This document shows positions 11,501 through 21,007 of a stretch of DNA of 64,000 bases, piece after piece (positions within the stretch are counted from its first letter, which is position 1; each line of letters begins with the position of its first letter). The notes beneath the pieces were generated by a model. That model was not told the origin of the DNA. It ran no database searches and saw only the letters and a list, made by a program, of their open reading frames with translations. Source of the DNA: Falciphora oryzae (lineage: Eukaryota; Ascomycota; Sordariomycetes; Magnaporthales; Magnaporthaceae); the NCBI GenBank assembly GCA_000733355.1, contig JNVV01000018.1, positions 124,001 through 188,000 of the forward strand, read 5' to 3'. The translations under genes were made by a program, and so were the position numbers.

Positions 11501-12474
11501 GCGATCACCCCGGGCCTTTTCTCCAGGGCCGGAACTTGATACCCAGACACTGATTCGGGGCTGGCCATTGGAATTGGTGGCCCGTGACTCGGAGGCGGGG
11601 AAACAATGCGGCGAGGTCGAGGGGCACTGAAGTCGTGAACTCTTGTGCCCTTGATACGCGGATCATAGGTGGGCTCCGAGTTGTGTAACGAGAGGGGCTC
11701 GGGGGTTATGTCCGAGGCATTCTGGCCTGTCCTGCGGCGCATCAACAGTGTAGAGACGGGGTTCTTGAGAAACGGCAAGCTTCTCTTCGCCTTTTGCGTT
11801 TCTGCTGCCACAGTGCTGCCGCCTTGGTGTGTAAAGCTGGGCGGCTCCGTGGCAAGTCTTGTCCCAGCTGGTCTCTTTCCGGTAGGCTGGGTGGGGGCAG
11901 AGTTAATATCGGTTGGCGCGACGAAGCTCGAGGGAGCTTTCGGCTGCTTCGTGGGAACGGGAGGGGGACGGTCGCTCACGCCAGTGTTGATCGGTGGAGG
12001 CGGCGGCTTCGAGCGGGAAAGCGCGCTCTCGGGAAGGGCCGGCGGCGTTGATACCGCGTCGGGCCCCACGTATTGGCCATTTTGGAGGCTCTTGCGGTAG
12101 TTCTGGAGTGCCACGCCTCCGATGAAGCCGGCTTCGCCGCCGCTGTACGAAGGCCGAGGCTGAGGAGGAGACCTAGGATCCTTGGGTTGTGGCTGCGGGG
12201 GAGACCTCGGGTCTTGGGATGCAGCCTGAGGCACAAAGGACTTTCTGTCAAAAAGCGTGTCGTTCTCGGAGGTGACTCTGGCTATCGGCGGCAGCGTCGG
12301 GGGCTCATTTGCAGTATTCGAAGAGCGCGGACGGGTGTCGGGGTGTGGAGAAGGATCTAGCGAGGCCTGAGGATGCTCCTGCGGCTGCGCAGACTCCCAG
12401 GAGCCAGACTGGTCGGGGAGCGGCGACGTCGGGTTCGACGGGGCGCGTCGGTGGAAGCGGAGGTGGGAAAGCAT
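8521..12474 (-). CDS. large conserved disordered protein of filamentous ascomycetes
   Basis: An uninterrupted 1317-aa frame. The start MLSHLRFHRRAPSNP and blocks such as FIGGVALQNYR, KRPAGTRLA, FLKNPVSTLLMRRR and DPRIKGTRVHDFS resemble a widely conserved but functionally unassigned ascomycete protein, recognised from memory rather than by search. Most of the chain is Pro/Ser/Gln rich and probably disordered. A central acidic region carries a short duplication of EEIPMIG, and a later part holds ELYYDAGFTDEFADELDFGG. I see no kinase motifs, membrane spans or signal peptide. The absence of introns over 4 kb is unusual here but fits a disordered scaffold or signalling protein. Function not assigned. 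Confidence 0.85.
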   Translation of the reverse strand: MLSHLRFHRRAPSNPTSPLPDQSGSWESAQPQEHPQASLDPSPHPDTRPRSSNTANEPPTLPPIARVTSENDTLFDRKSFVPQAASQDPRSPPQPQPKDPRSPPQPRPSYSGGEAGFIGGVALQNYRKSLQNGQYVGPDAVSTPPALPESALSRSKPPPPPINTGVSDRPPPVPTKQPKAPSSFVAPTDINSAPTQPTGKRPAGTRLATEPPSFTHQGGSTVAAETQKAKRSLPFLKNPVSTLLMRRRTGQNASDITPEPLSLHNSEPTYDPRIKGTRVHDFSAPRPRRIVSPPPSHGPPIPMASPESVSGYQVPALEKRPGVIAANAPARSPPERQPSGGAQPLQLDPPLRLESEGGDAKQVSPTAPPIPVKSDHRRKISLERKPVPDQQAQAQENPPAPPPKDAGATSTRTASTKSAKTSEDGSFHELPRKMSSTRSMMSRNASASGRSVRDGVLAALPKHMKSTSSRFSFDMIGAARQEKLLEERHRQRELERKDSDPGPGYRDSRFDDMDEFDYDAMMEDDGLEERIPGVNADAEDDDYLYGEEEIPMIGEEEEIPMIGIDEALDEDGEMDPDNDQENFAGFVFQRSNPVSELASPMSPTMLDTPRDDSGKVIGFAVTKDSSTPGMGSQLAASPVILAEPTKLEQAISGLGIQPPPLGVQTSPALISEFVEKRQQPVGARGEAPRSRKDELYYDAGFTDEFADELDFGGEAPSGEPFDESIFDLDDTDRYGRPIPGAFAQAQAQRAAEREAAAKRESDTTSRPSTQSVVSESTAHTSLSTELTVGPVPAAPSDDTETKQPQASAPEASSAPEASSAPVVEGGAGEKERLPVLSSEDAIYQAALAEATQRAALSGKFRRDSSPPPPPTDLLIISPTTASDAPHSGRSEAPPEGFDNDYYEDDPYTQDMDDYDLDDDDIVAEANASALANDSDGWYGQEFGFYSNAPVGHHSGSGSGPGAQNPYEYSSGGYFGPSGGLPIGRSASGRVVSREPNLTPITERSEYSNRNSIMSMGLPSAIGSGPDRNSLQSPGLAQLAMMADDDNMTLSSLLRLRSRAWGGSQPSLVSSREGSPRSERPGPFPLSASAVADGPLSPWASPGPVQPHHSSPWASPAAVQPVAVSSPFLGVNHARKNSALSAWSKDSDAGSGSGSPTLMMSSTFPLPPTSPSPLLQTTTRSHSQSSTSHAHIASMMLSSSSSSLVGNTPSPSAGISPPEEVRPAASNVTADAEKEVRRIPSSGFSTSKPSSVHGNDNLASFKANAVVTTNSSDAAAPPLPVPLSSSVGRAASTYTPAPETPPTKLPLVDLGHHRSGSI

Positions 12475-15340
12475 GATGGCGGCGGCGTGTCAGCCACGAG
12501 GGCTTCGTGTGGCGATTGTTATCTCGGATGGATCATGTATTAGCCGCGTGACGCATGCGTGGAATGCGGCATGCTGTGTGGGCGGATGGCGTCGCAAACG
12601 AAGGGATGGCTTTCGGGCAGCGGCAGCGGCCTGGTCGGCGTGCCAACGAGGGCGCGACCGACAGCGAGGAGGGGCCAGATGGCTCCTAAAGAAGCCTGAG
12701 ACAGCAGCGGCGCAGAGCGGGGTCGTCACGACAGGACTGTGAAGGGCTGGCAAGACACAATTCGTCCAATCCACGCACTCGTACCGGGAAAACAGCGCCG
12801 CTCGTAATGGAGAGATTGAATGCGATGCCCGAAGCCGTTGATGACGGACGCTGTGGGGATTCAAAGATTGAACCCAGGGTCCGTGCCTTCTTGGGCTCAT
12901 TAGCCATCAGCCAAGAACGCCCGCTGCCGTGCCGTCCAATCCTCCAAATCCTGCTGGCTGTGGGGCAGAGCTGGTGTCACGGTCGCGTCGATTGCGACGG
13001 CAGGTACCCTGTGCCTTCGCACAGTATTGGCTGCCAGAAGCCGCGCGCCCTCATACAGTACTTGAAACATCCAACACTGTACGTCGCTGCTTTGCCAGTC
13101 GTTCTAGCGCCGTTCGGCTGCTTGCTTTCCCATTTTCTCCTGCAGGACGGGGTTCATCCACGGCCCACCCAACGCCCCCGCCAAGCCGCACAATATTCGA
13201 GAACCTTTCCACCTGCATCAATGACTTTTGTTCTTACTCTGGTTCGACCACGCTGCTCTAGGACAGATGAAGCACGTCTCCAAACGCCCATATTGCTGTT
13301 GATGGCTCTTTTTTNNNNNNNNNNNNNNNNNNNNNNNNNNNNNNNNNNNNNNNNNNNNNNNNNNNNNNNNNNNNNNNNNNNNNNNNNNNNNNNNNNNNNN
13401 NNNNNNNNNNNNNTCTCCTTGGCGTTTGGCAGCTCGTTATGTGCGGCCTTGTGGGAGGGCCCCCACGTTCTAAATCGGACGTGTCCTCCGGCAAGCATGG
13501 ATGGGGATTGTTCCCGTGTGTGCCCTTTGCTAGCATCTTCCTGACTCCAACTCACCCGAACTGGACTCGCTTCCGCGGCCGCCGTCAGAACTTATTCTCT
13601 GCGCCCTGGCACGCGAAACAGGTCCAGACCTTAACTAGGCCTTGAGATCAAAACTCAATCATGCGCTTTGTTCCTATCGCGACGGGCAGGAGTCCGCCTG
13701 GCCCTTTCCGGGTGCAGGCTATCTGTCTTGTCGGGCCATTGCGGCAGCGTATTCCAACATATCATTGATCCCAATTGCCCTCTCCACCGAACTGGGCTGA
13801 AAGCATTCGTCAAACTGCAGCTGTTGTGGCCGTCGCCTCCCTACATCGCCCGCCAGGAGCCGAACCCAAGCCCGGGCCAAAGGGAGCACAGGACGGGGAA
13901 GTGCAGCGACTGCAGCCAACCATCGATTTGCCCGCGGGCGCTCAAGGTCGGTGCTTTGAGCCTCCAGTCGTGTCGGTTCGTGCACAGAGATGACAGGATG
14001 TCGTGCTGGCCACCCAAGGCACGCATCGTGCGATACGGCACACAATCTCTGCACGGCCACGTCACTTTCTTTGCAGTGTGATCAATCAACATCCGGCCCA
14101 CTATCAAGCCCTTTCGGGATGCCGTTTTTGTCTCTATCTTTACTTTCCGTGGACAGCGCGCATTGTCCAAGACATCGATCGGGTCTGGGCGATGACCCGT
14201 CAGCTCAACCCCGCTCGGTGGCATGGCCTGGCGCTCGCCGTCGCGCTACTAGCCTCTCGACGCGCTCTTGCGCGGTTTCACAGCTTCAAACGGTCGCGTG
14301 GCCAGACAGAGCATGAGATTCCTCTCCTGAAGCGGACCATTGGGTCGCAAACTATATGCGTGCCTGTCGCATCGGTAGCGCCCAACCAGGCGGGGCTCGC
14401 GTAGGCTAACGGAAGTGCTGAGGAGACGAGAGGGGCGGGGGTCCCTCGCGCGAAGTCCAACGACGCTTGCCCTCATCCCTCCTCGCTCGGTGTACGATAG
14501 TGAGCTGGCCCCCGGCCGGCCGTCGGCGGTGGACACACATACGTTACGGCGCTCCGGCGTCGCTAGCACCAGCGAGCTGCGCACATGACTGGACCTCGTC
14601 GCCTCCCTCATGGCGGTGCGGAGCTTGTGCGCCTGCGGGGGCGCCTCCCAGCGTGCAACCCCGAGGCAACGTGGGCCGCGACCTCGGCCCTGGCGCGCCC
14701 GGTGATTCGCCGCTCCCGACGTTGCGACGCAGTTGCGCGGGAAAAAGGCTCGACATCGCGCAGCGGTCTGCAGGTTCCTCGCAGCCCCCGCGGCCAACGT
14801 GCAGCGGCAGATGCTCAGCATGTCGCCGCCCTCTGATTGGGCGCTGGCCGCCGTTTTTTGTCGCCCTTGGTGTCCATCCCACAGATGGTGACAAGTGACC
14901 ACCATGTTAAAAATGGCTGAGCGCAGGTACACTTTTAACCCCTGGACCGCCCTTTTTCCTGTCCCCCTTTTTTTTTCGTGCAGCCAGGCTGTGGCCTCTA
15001 CTTGATTTTCAACCGTCGCAGCTGCGTCAGGACGCAATCAAGAAACATCATGGCAGCGCAACCGACGCTCTTGCTCGACCTCGACCCGCGACATTCGCCC
15101 CCCATGGACTCTCTGTCGTCCATTGCCGATGCTCTCTGGGTTATTGCCGTCCTTTCGCTTTTGTTCAAAAGGACGATAGGGCGCCAAACGCCGCGACGCC
15201 CATGATGCTGTGGTTCACCATCCTGCTCATTGCCGTGACCTTCTGGCTCGCATTTCCAAGTCGTTTCCCGCCGCCTGTGAGATCACAGCGGCATGTGCGC
15301 TCAGCATCAGCATCAGCCCCAGAGAGACAAGACAGCAACC
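12475..15340. other. long divergent intergenic region with assembly gap
   Basis: 2.9 kb separates the starts of two divergent regulatory-type genes. It includes 99 Ns at 13315-13413. Reading frames across it are short, in all frames, and lack family resemblance, so it is probably promoter and long 5' leader. A CAGCATCAGCATCAG-like stretch sits just before the next ATG near 15301. An unseen exon inside the gap cannot be excluded. Confidence 0.5.
13315..13413. other. assembly gap (99 N)
   Basis: Unresolved bases directly after a T run, so the true length is uncertain. A homopolymer or low-complexity stretch may have broken the assembly. Confidence 0.99.
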
Positions 15341-17390
15341 ATGCTTGGCAGATACGCAGCAGAGACCAGCTCGGGCGGCGCTCGCGGTCCGACCTCCCTG
15401 TCCGGGGTTCTCCGGCTCAAGGAGTCGGGCGGCGGCGCCTACGAGAAGGCTCACCTCTCCGTTTCCGCTGCCGAGGCGCGCTTTGTGGCCCTCGGGAGTG
15501 AGACATCGCGCTCGTCCACCCCAGTCACGGATGCATCCACCTACCAGACGCCGTCTTCCGTCAGCTCCTGGGGGACGACCGCAGGGTCGCAGGAGGTCGA
15601 GCCGGGAGAATGCAGCTACCCGGGAGATGACGAAAAGAGGTCTCGCCATCGCAAGTGGGACGAGGAGTATGTCTCTGCTTGTGTTTTCCCCTTCAGCCCA
15701 GCGCACTCGATTTAGTCTTCTGTCGCCCTCTCCCCGCTGTCCCTGCCTCATCGTGGGGGAAGGGCTATTGTGGAGCGCCTCCAACTAACCAGGATCCCTC
15801 GGAGCAGAAGCCTTCCAGTCCGCTCGCGCCGGCCCTCGGAGGAGTCGCCCATGTATCCCACCGTCTTCAGGCCGCCAAACCCTGGCCGCAGCAACAACTC
15901 GGATAGCGGCAGCGCGTCCAGCAAGAAGAGCGGTGGTGCCAAGTCCGGTGGGTCCGCCTCTCCACGGCAAAAGTCGGACGTGAGCGACACCGAGTCGTGC
16001 ATGGCAGACGAGGAAGACCGTGAGAACGACGACGACGACGAGTGGTGCGGAGAGGACGACAGCCTCGACGCAGCCGTCATCGCCGCCGTCGACGGCGATC
16101 TCGCCCTGGCCGCCTACCTCATCCCCTTGCTACACCGCTCCTTCAGCTCCGCAGTGCGCACCAAGGTCGAGGCATGGCAATGCGGCAGCCCCGGCAGCGG
16201 CTCGGGCGGCGGCCGGTCGTCTGACAGCCAGCGTGCCGGGTCATCCGCCAGCGGCGGCAACAGGTCACCGATCGCGCCGCGCAAGCGCAGGCGGCGGACC
16301 AGCTCGGGCGACGGCGAGCGCGCCGGCGACAGAGACGGCGGCGATGACGACGACGAGGGAGGCTCCGGCAAGGCCAACAGCCACCCCGAGACGCTCGACG
16401 CGCACGCGCCGCTCCTCGCCTGCCCCTTCCACAAGCTCAACCCGGCAAAGTACGGGATCCAGCACGGCGCCACGTCGAGCACCGTCAAGAGCGACTACTA
16501 CCGCGCGTGCGCCGGGCCCGGGTTCAAGACCATCCAGAGGCTCAAGTATGGACCACTTCCCTTCAGACAGTTCCCGCGTGTCCTCCTGTCGCCGGTTGTG
16601 TTCGTCGGCGGAGTTCGTATGGCCTGCAATCCTAACCTCCTCAATCGCAGGGAGCACCTGAAGCGAAAGCACACCGTCGTCCAGTGCGAGCGCTGCTACA
16701 AGATCTTCCGCGGCAACAACCGCGAGGCCTCCCAACAGCTGACGCTGCACTCGCGCAGCGACGAGATCTGCCAGATCGGCGACGCGGGGCTCAGGGAGGG
16801 CATCAACAACGTGCAGTGGGCGCTGCTCGACAAGCAGAACAGGAAGAAGCCCCAGGAGTCCCACAAGCTGGAGAAGTGGTTTGAGATTTGGGAGATCCTC
16901 TTCCCCAACAATGACAAGCCAAAGACACCATGTAAGTCTGCAGTTCTCTTCTTTTCACTGGCAGCTGCAGTCGGAGCAAGGGCCGGACTAACTCCCCCTC
17001 CCCTTCCTCCTTCACAGGGTACGACGGTCTCTCCATCGCCTCCTCGGGCCAGTCGACGCCCGAGAGCGAGCAGTTCGCGGCCATCTTCGTCAACATCCTC
17101 ACGCACAAGGTCCGGCAGGGCGACATCGCGCTGCAGGCCGACGAGAACACGATGGGCCGGCTCAAGAACGTGGTGGAGCAGACGTTCCGGACCTGGGTCA
17201 ACACGCGCGACGACCTGCAGCTGACAGACGCGTCGTCCAGCCTGGCCGGCAGCGCCCTGCACTCGTCGTCGCGCGTCGGCGGCTCGTCCACCCACCTGTC
17301 GGGCCCCTCCAACAGCGCCTCGCAGCAGCTGACGGCCTCGTCACTCAACAGCGGGACGCACGTCGCCATCGCTCCCGCACAGCGCCTCCC

Positions 17391-17423
<33 letters not shown>

Positions 17424-17814
17424 GCAACCACAGCCGCAGCAGCAGCAGCAGTACCACCCACACCCGCTGGGTATGCAGCCCGGTGGCGGCCCGCAGTACA
17501 TCGCCATGCCCATGGGCCGGCAGGCGACCCAGTTCCCCGGCACCATGGGCGGGCCCGCTGGTGGTGGTGCCGCGGGGATGCCGCTGGCCAACTTCAACGG
17601 CGCCATGCACCCGGCAGGGCCCGAGGACCTGAACAACGGCTGCTTCGTCGTCATGCAGCCCTCCTTCTGGGCCCCGACCAACGTGCCCGTCCAGTTCCAC
17701 GGCCTGCCCTTCGCCCCCGCTGGCGCCCCGCATATAAGCTCTTCCGAGTACTACACCACCGGGACTGAAGACAACTTTGGGCAGAGTGGTGCGGAGACTG
17801 ACTTTGGTCTGTAA
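15341..17814 (+). CDS. C2H2-type zinc finger protein with poly-Q tail
   Basis: Four exons, 15341-15666, 15793-16545, 16651-16931 and 17018-17814, give 718 aa. Each join restores continuous sequence: WDEE-IPRSRS, IQRLK-EHLKRKHTVVQCERC, and PKTP-WYDGLS. The middle holds the fungal block CPFHKLNPAKYG..GPGFKTIQRLKEHLKRKH..QCERCYKIF, a degenerate C2H2 finger arrangement found in many uncharacterised ascomycete nuclear proteins. N-terminal of it are an acidic EEDREND..DEWCGEDD run and a basic RKRRRR stretch, a likely nuclear signal. The last exon has a broken run of about 17 Gln followed by Met/Pro/Gly-rich sequence. It is probably a transcription regulator; DNA target unknown. The start at 15341 lies in an AACC-ATG context. 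Confidence 0.85.
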
Positions 17815-18467
17815 GAGGTACCTATTGATTTGCATTAGGGAGTCATTTACCGGTGTTTTGGGCGGTGGTTTTGTTCAATTCCTCGGAGGGAGGCGCCTGG
17901 TGCAAGCGGTGCGGTACACAGGTTCGGTGAACTTATCTTAGATTGCTTGCTGGATCTCTTTCTGGGGTTGTATTCTGCTTTTGGCTTCCATCTCTCAGCA
18001 TTTTGCCCTCTTGTTTTCCTGCATTCGCCTTCTTCAACCCCTATCTATTCCCTCCTAGCGTGTACCTTGTCTACGTGCAGCACAGAAACGCAGTTTCATT
18101 CGCATGGTATCCCAAGCCCCCACGTTACCGGCGCACAAATCGGCCAAGCAGTCCCTACGTCAATGTCCGTCATCGACCAGCTCTCCAGATTCGTAGATGC
18201 CATGCACACATCTAGGTAGGTATGCTGCCAGGCAGATTGACAACCGCAGGCTGTCGCCGACTAGACACACTCCTGTGGCATGAACCCTGTGGTACTCAAT
18301 CCGGCCAATTGGTAGGTAGGTCAAGTGTATTCAGGCTAGCACGGCGGACAGCCCCCAATATGCCGAGGACTCTACATACAAGCGACCCGCGATCCGATTC
18401 CTCTTCCCGTTTCACATTGTCCCTTTCTATTTCTCAATTTACCTTCCCCCTTCCACACTAATAAATG
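17815..18467. other. intergenic between convergent ends
   Basis: Holds the 3' flank of the zinc-finger gene and the 3' flank of the broken HET gene. T-rich around 17990-18060. No gene supported. Confidence 0.5.
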
Positions 18468-19945
18468 CTAACGCGACTCTCTTCCAGCTTCTCGTACTCT
18501 CTTGTCGGCCAGTTCCGGCGACTCTCTTCCAGCTTCTCGTACTTTCTTGTCGGCCAGTTCCGGCGCCTTGTCGATTAAACCCGCTATTTCATCCCTGCCC
18601 CTGCCTTTGTGGTCCAATCTCGGAAACTTGTAGAATCCCGTCATGACCCTCCTGGCGCCAAAGGGGCCGCGATTGGTTCCCCCTCGCCGCATCGCCTCCA
18701 CAGCCTCGTCGTCCATGAGGCCGTCCACATAGCACTCCCCACTCCCCAACGACCGTGAAACCATCGAGCCCGGCGTCCTTGTCGTCGCGCAGCAGCGAGC
18801 GCGGCCGGAGAACAAATGACATGCTCGCCGCGCCCAGTATGCAGATCGAGTCTCCGGCCCTGGCGGCCTCCGAACAGAGGCCAAGGTGGCCGCCCGAGGT
18901 GACGAAGAGACTGCAGCCGTTGCACACCGCCCCGCTTAGCTGGTTGAAAACCTGGGCATCCCCCTCTCCCCCCGATTCTGCCTGCCGATCCTTCCACCAT
19001 GTGCGGGTCGCCTCGCCGTCCAAGCATGCCAGCATGTAGGCGACAAAATGCCGCGCGAGAGCGGCCCCGCCGTCCTTGACCTCGCTGCCGTATGCGTTTC
19101 GGCCGGCGCATAGCGTTCGTGCAAGCAGGCCGATGCGGTCGGGCGCAGAGGCTTCCTCGCCGGCGCCGAACAGTTTCCCAAACAGCATTTTCTGCACCCA
19201 CTTCCCAATGCCGCTCCCATGGTGGCCCACGACTCAGTTGCACCACACAATGGCTGACAGCCCGATTCCACGGACTTGAAGACAGTCGGGCGACGTCGCC
19301 TCGCACCGTTGGAAGGGAAGGGCCCCGCCCGGGCTCGGGGTCGTCTCCCATGGTCCAATGGCGGAGCATTCCGTTCTCGTTCTTGTTCCATCTGGGAACC
19401 CAGGGCGGACACGCCCTAGTTTTTCCGGACTCGTCCCGTCGTATTCCGTGTCCCAGCCGTCTCCGGCGTCAGACAAGAATTTGAGCGGCAGCTCGGTGTC
19501 TCCCGATGCCAGGAACTTCTCTGCGACAAGTCTGCACAGCTGCATCTCGCTCACGCCGTAGTCTGGCGTGACAAAAGGGGTGTCTCCCGACGGGTTCTCC
19601 TGCGTCGCGATCCCGAGAAGGGCAAAGAACTGATCCAGCTCATCCGAGCTGTCGAAGTCTTTGGTGAACCGAAGGGGATGAGGAAAGACGGCCGGAACGG
19701 CATGCCGTGTGGCGAGCCGTGACGGGAAAGTCGGAAGATGAGATAGGCCCCGTAGATGCCGTGGAACAGGAAAAATTCGCAGTCGGGATGCAGAGACCAT
19801 GGACCGTTGGGCCGGGGAGTGTACTGTGTCCGGAGTATGGCCGCGCAGAGTCCGACCCAGTGGCAGGCGGTCTGGCATCTGCCCCAGACTACCTCGGCCA
19901 ACTGGGAGCAGACGACTTCCCGTATCACCCAGCGACGGCGAAACC
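18468..19945 (-). pseudogene. HET-domain gene, C-terminal half, heavily mutated
   Basis: Protein pieces typical of the part of fungal HET proteins downstream of the HET domain are readable right to left: REVVCSQ..VVWGRC, FDSSDELDQFFALLGIA (the DxRDkvyAlLGl position), CRLVAEKFL, then WVPRWNKNENG, GLSAIVWCN and LFVTSGGHLGLC with DSICILGAASMSFVLRP near the end. The frame changes near 19700, 19400 and 19300, there is an in-frame TGA at 19234-19236, and a 7-bp tandem duplication GGGGAGT near 18740 shifts the last part. The N-terminal HET domain is absent; the break at about 19945 abuts an AT-rich patch. HET proteins trigger death of fused incompatible cells. Confidence 0.8.
18473..18562 (-). repeat. 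two tandem 45-bp units at the HET pseudogene 3' end
   Basis: Units 18473-18517 and 18518-18562 differ by one base and would encode 15-aa charged repeats (PELADK-K/R-VREAGRES) just before the stop at 18468-18470. The unit keeps frame, so it could have arisen while the gene was functional. Confidence 0.85.
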
Positions 19946-20019
19946 ATCCTACCCCCTAAGTTATATTTTTTTGTACAATATTAAAAACAGGAAAGCTCAG
20001 GTAATGGGGGTTTGCAATT

Positions 20020-20533
20020 AGCGTTGTCGGAACTGCAGGTTCCACCTGGCGGGCGGAATGAGTATCTCCCGGAGAGCGAAAACGGCCTAGTCCTGTTCAC
20101 GACGCGGTTTAGGAAAGTGGCCGTGTCGATCGCCGGGAGCGATGTGGTCGAGCTGTTCGAAATGAACCCGCAAGAGGCAGCCGGCTATCTGGAAAGCATG
20201 CTTATCCGGAAGGACTTCCATTCTCCTCCGTCGCGGAGAATCGACGAAGCTTCTGGAGGAGCTCGCATACCTACCCTTGGCGATCACACAGGCAGCGGCA
20301 TATGTGCCTTCGGGTTGGGCGGCGTTTGGACGCGGGTGGACGGATCAAGGAAGCTATGGAGTATTTGGAAAAGGCTTCGCAATGTATGGCAGGGATATCC
20401 ACCTCGCCAAGAACCACCCAGACGGCTTCTTGCGCGTAGTCGCTCGTATCGTGGCGGCTGAAGCCTCGAAGCCCGCTACCGGCAGCCACCCAAAAGGCCG
20501 CCCCCACCGGCGGACGGGGTTTTCCCTCATCTA
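20020..20533 (+). pseudogene. NB-ARC/TPR NLR-like remnant
   Basis: From about 20060 the plus strand reads PESENGLVLFTTRFRKVAVS, then GSDVVELFEMNPQEAAGYLE and, after a frame change near 20245, LAYLPLAITQAAAYV. These are the late NB-ARC motifs (the TTR of RNBS-B and the GLPLAI-like motif) of fungal NLR proteins. A frame later, near 20340, reads IKEAMEYLEKA and then NHPDGFLRV, the core of the tetratricopeptide repeats that end such proteins. The P-loop is missing, and the NB-ARC end is joined to the last TPR with little between, so most of the repeat array is deleted. Fungal NLRs act in self/non-self recognition, often beside HET genes. Confidence 0.7.
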
Positions 20534-21007
20534 GCCTTTGTAAATAGCACCTCTTTCCTGCCCTCTTTTGTGTGCACAAGCGCCTTCACGCTCGGACATA
20601 TATTGGATGGATACTGCGAATTTTGGGGTGGGCTAGCATATGGTCCTTGTTTCCTACTACTTGGTAATTTATTTCTATTTTCTCATCCCCACCTGCAGCA
20701 GGTTCATACTTGCGGTTCCAGCAGCGGCTGCGATTGCCAAGTTGTCAAGCCGGGCCCGCAGACCGCCATGCCTGTACGGATTCCAACTGCGGGACACCTC
20801 GCATCCTCGCGTCTCCGGCCCTGTGCGTACAAGCTCCCGCTGAGCTGACGGATCTTGGGCCCACGTCCCACAAGGTCGAGAGGGAGTTCGACACCATGGT
20901 TGGTCCTTGTGACCTCTTCTCTCGCTTCCCCAGGCATGTGGGGAGCACGGCCGCAACCAACACGCCAAACCCCCCTCCCCAATCCCTATCATCGCTTCCT
21001 TCCTGCC
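20534..21007. other. intergenic
   Basis: Lies between the NLR remnant and the 3' end of the intact HET gene. No gene or repeat supported. Confidence 0.45.

Noticed and set aside
8521..12474. protein kinase assignment for the 1317-aa protein
   Set aside because: No kinase motifs (no GxGxxG, VAIK, HRD or DFG) are visible.
12807..13544. 245-aa frame across the N gap
   Set aside because: Open only because Ns hide stops.
17341..17835. minus-strand poly-Leu/poly-Cys frames
   Set aside because: Read from the CAG repeat of the plus-strand poly-Q segment.
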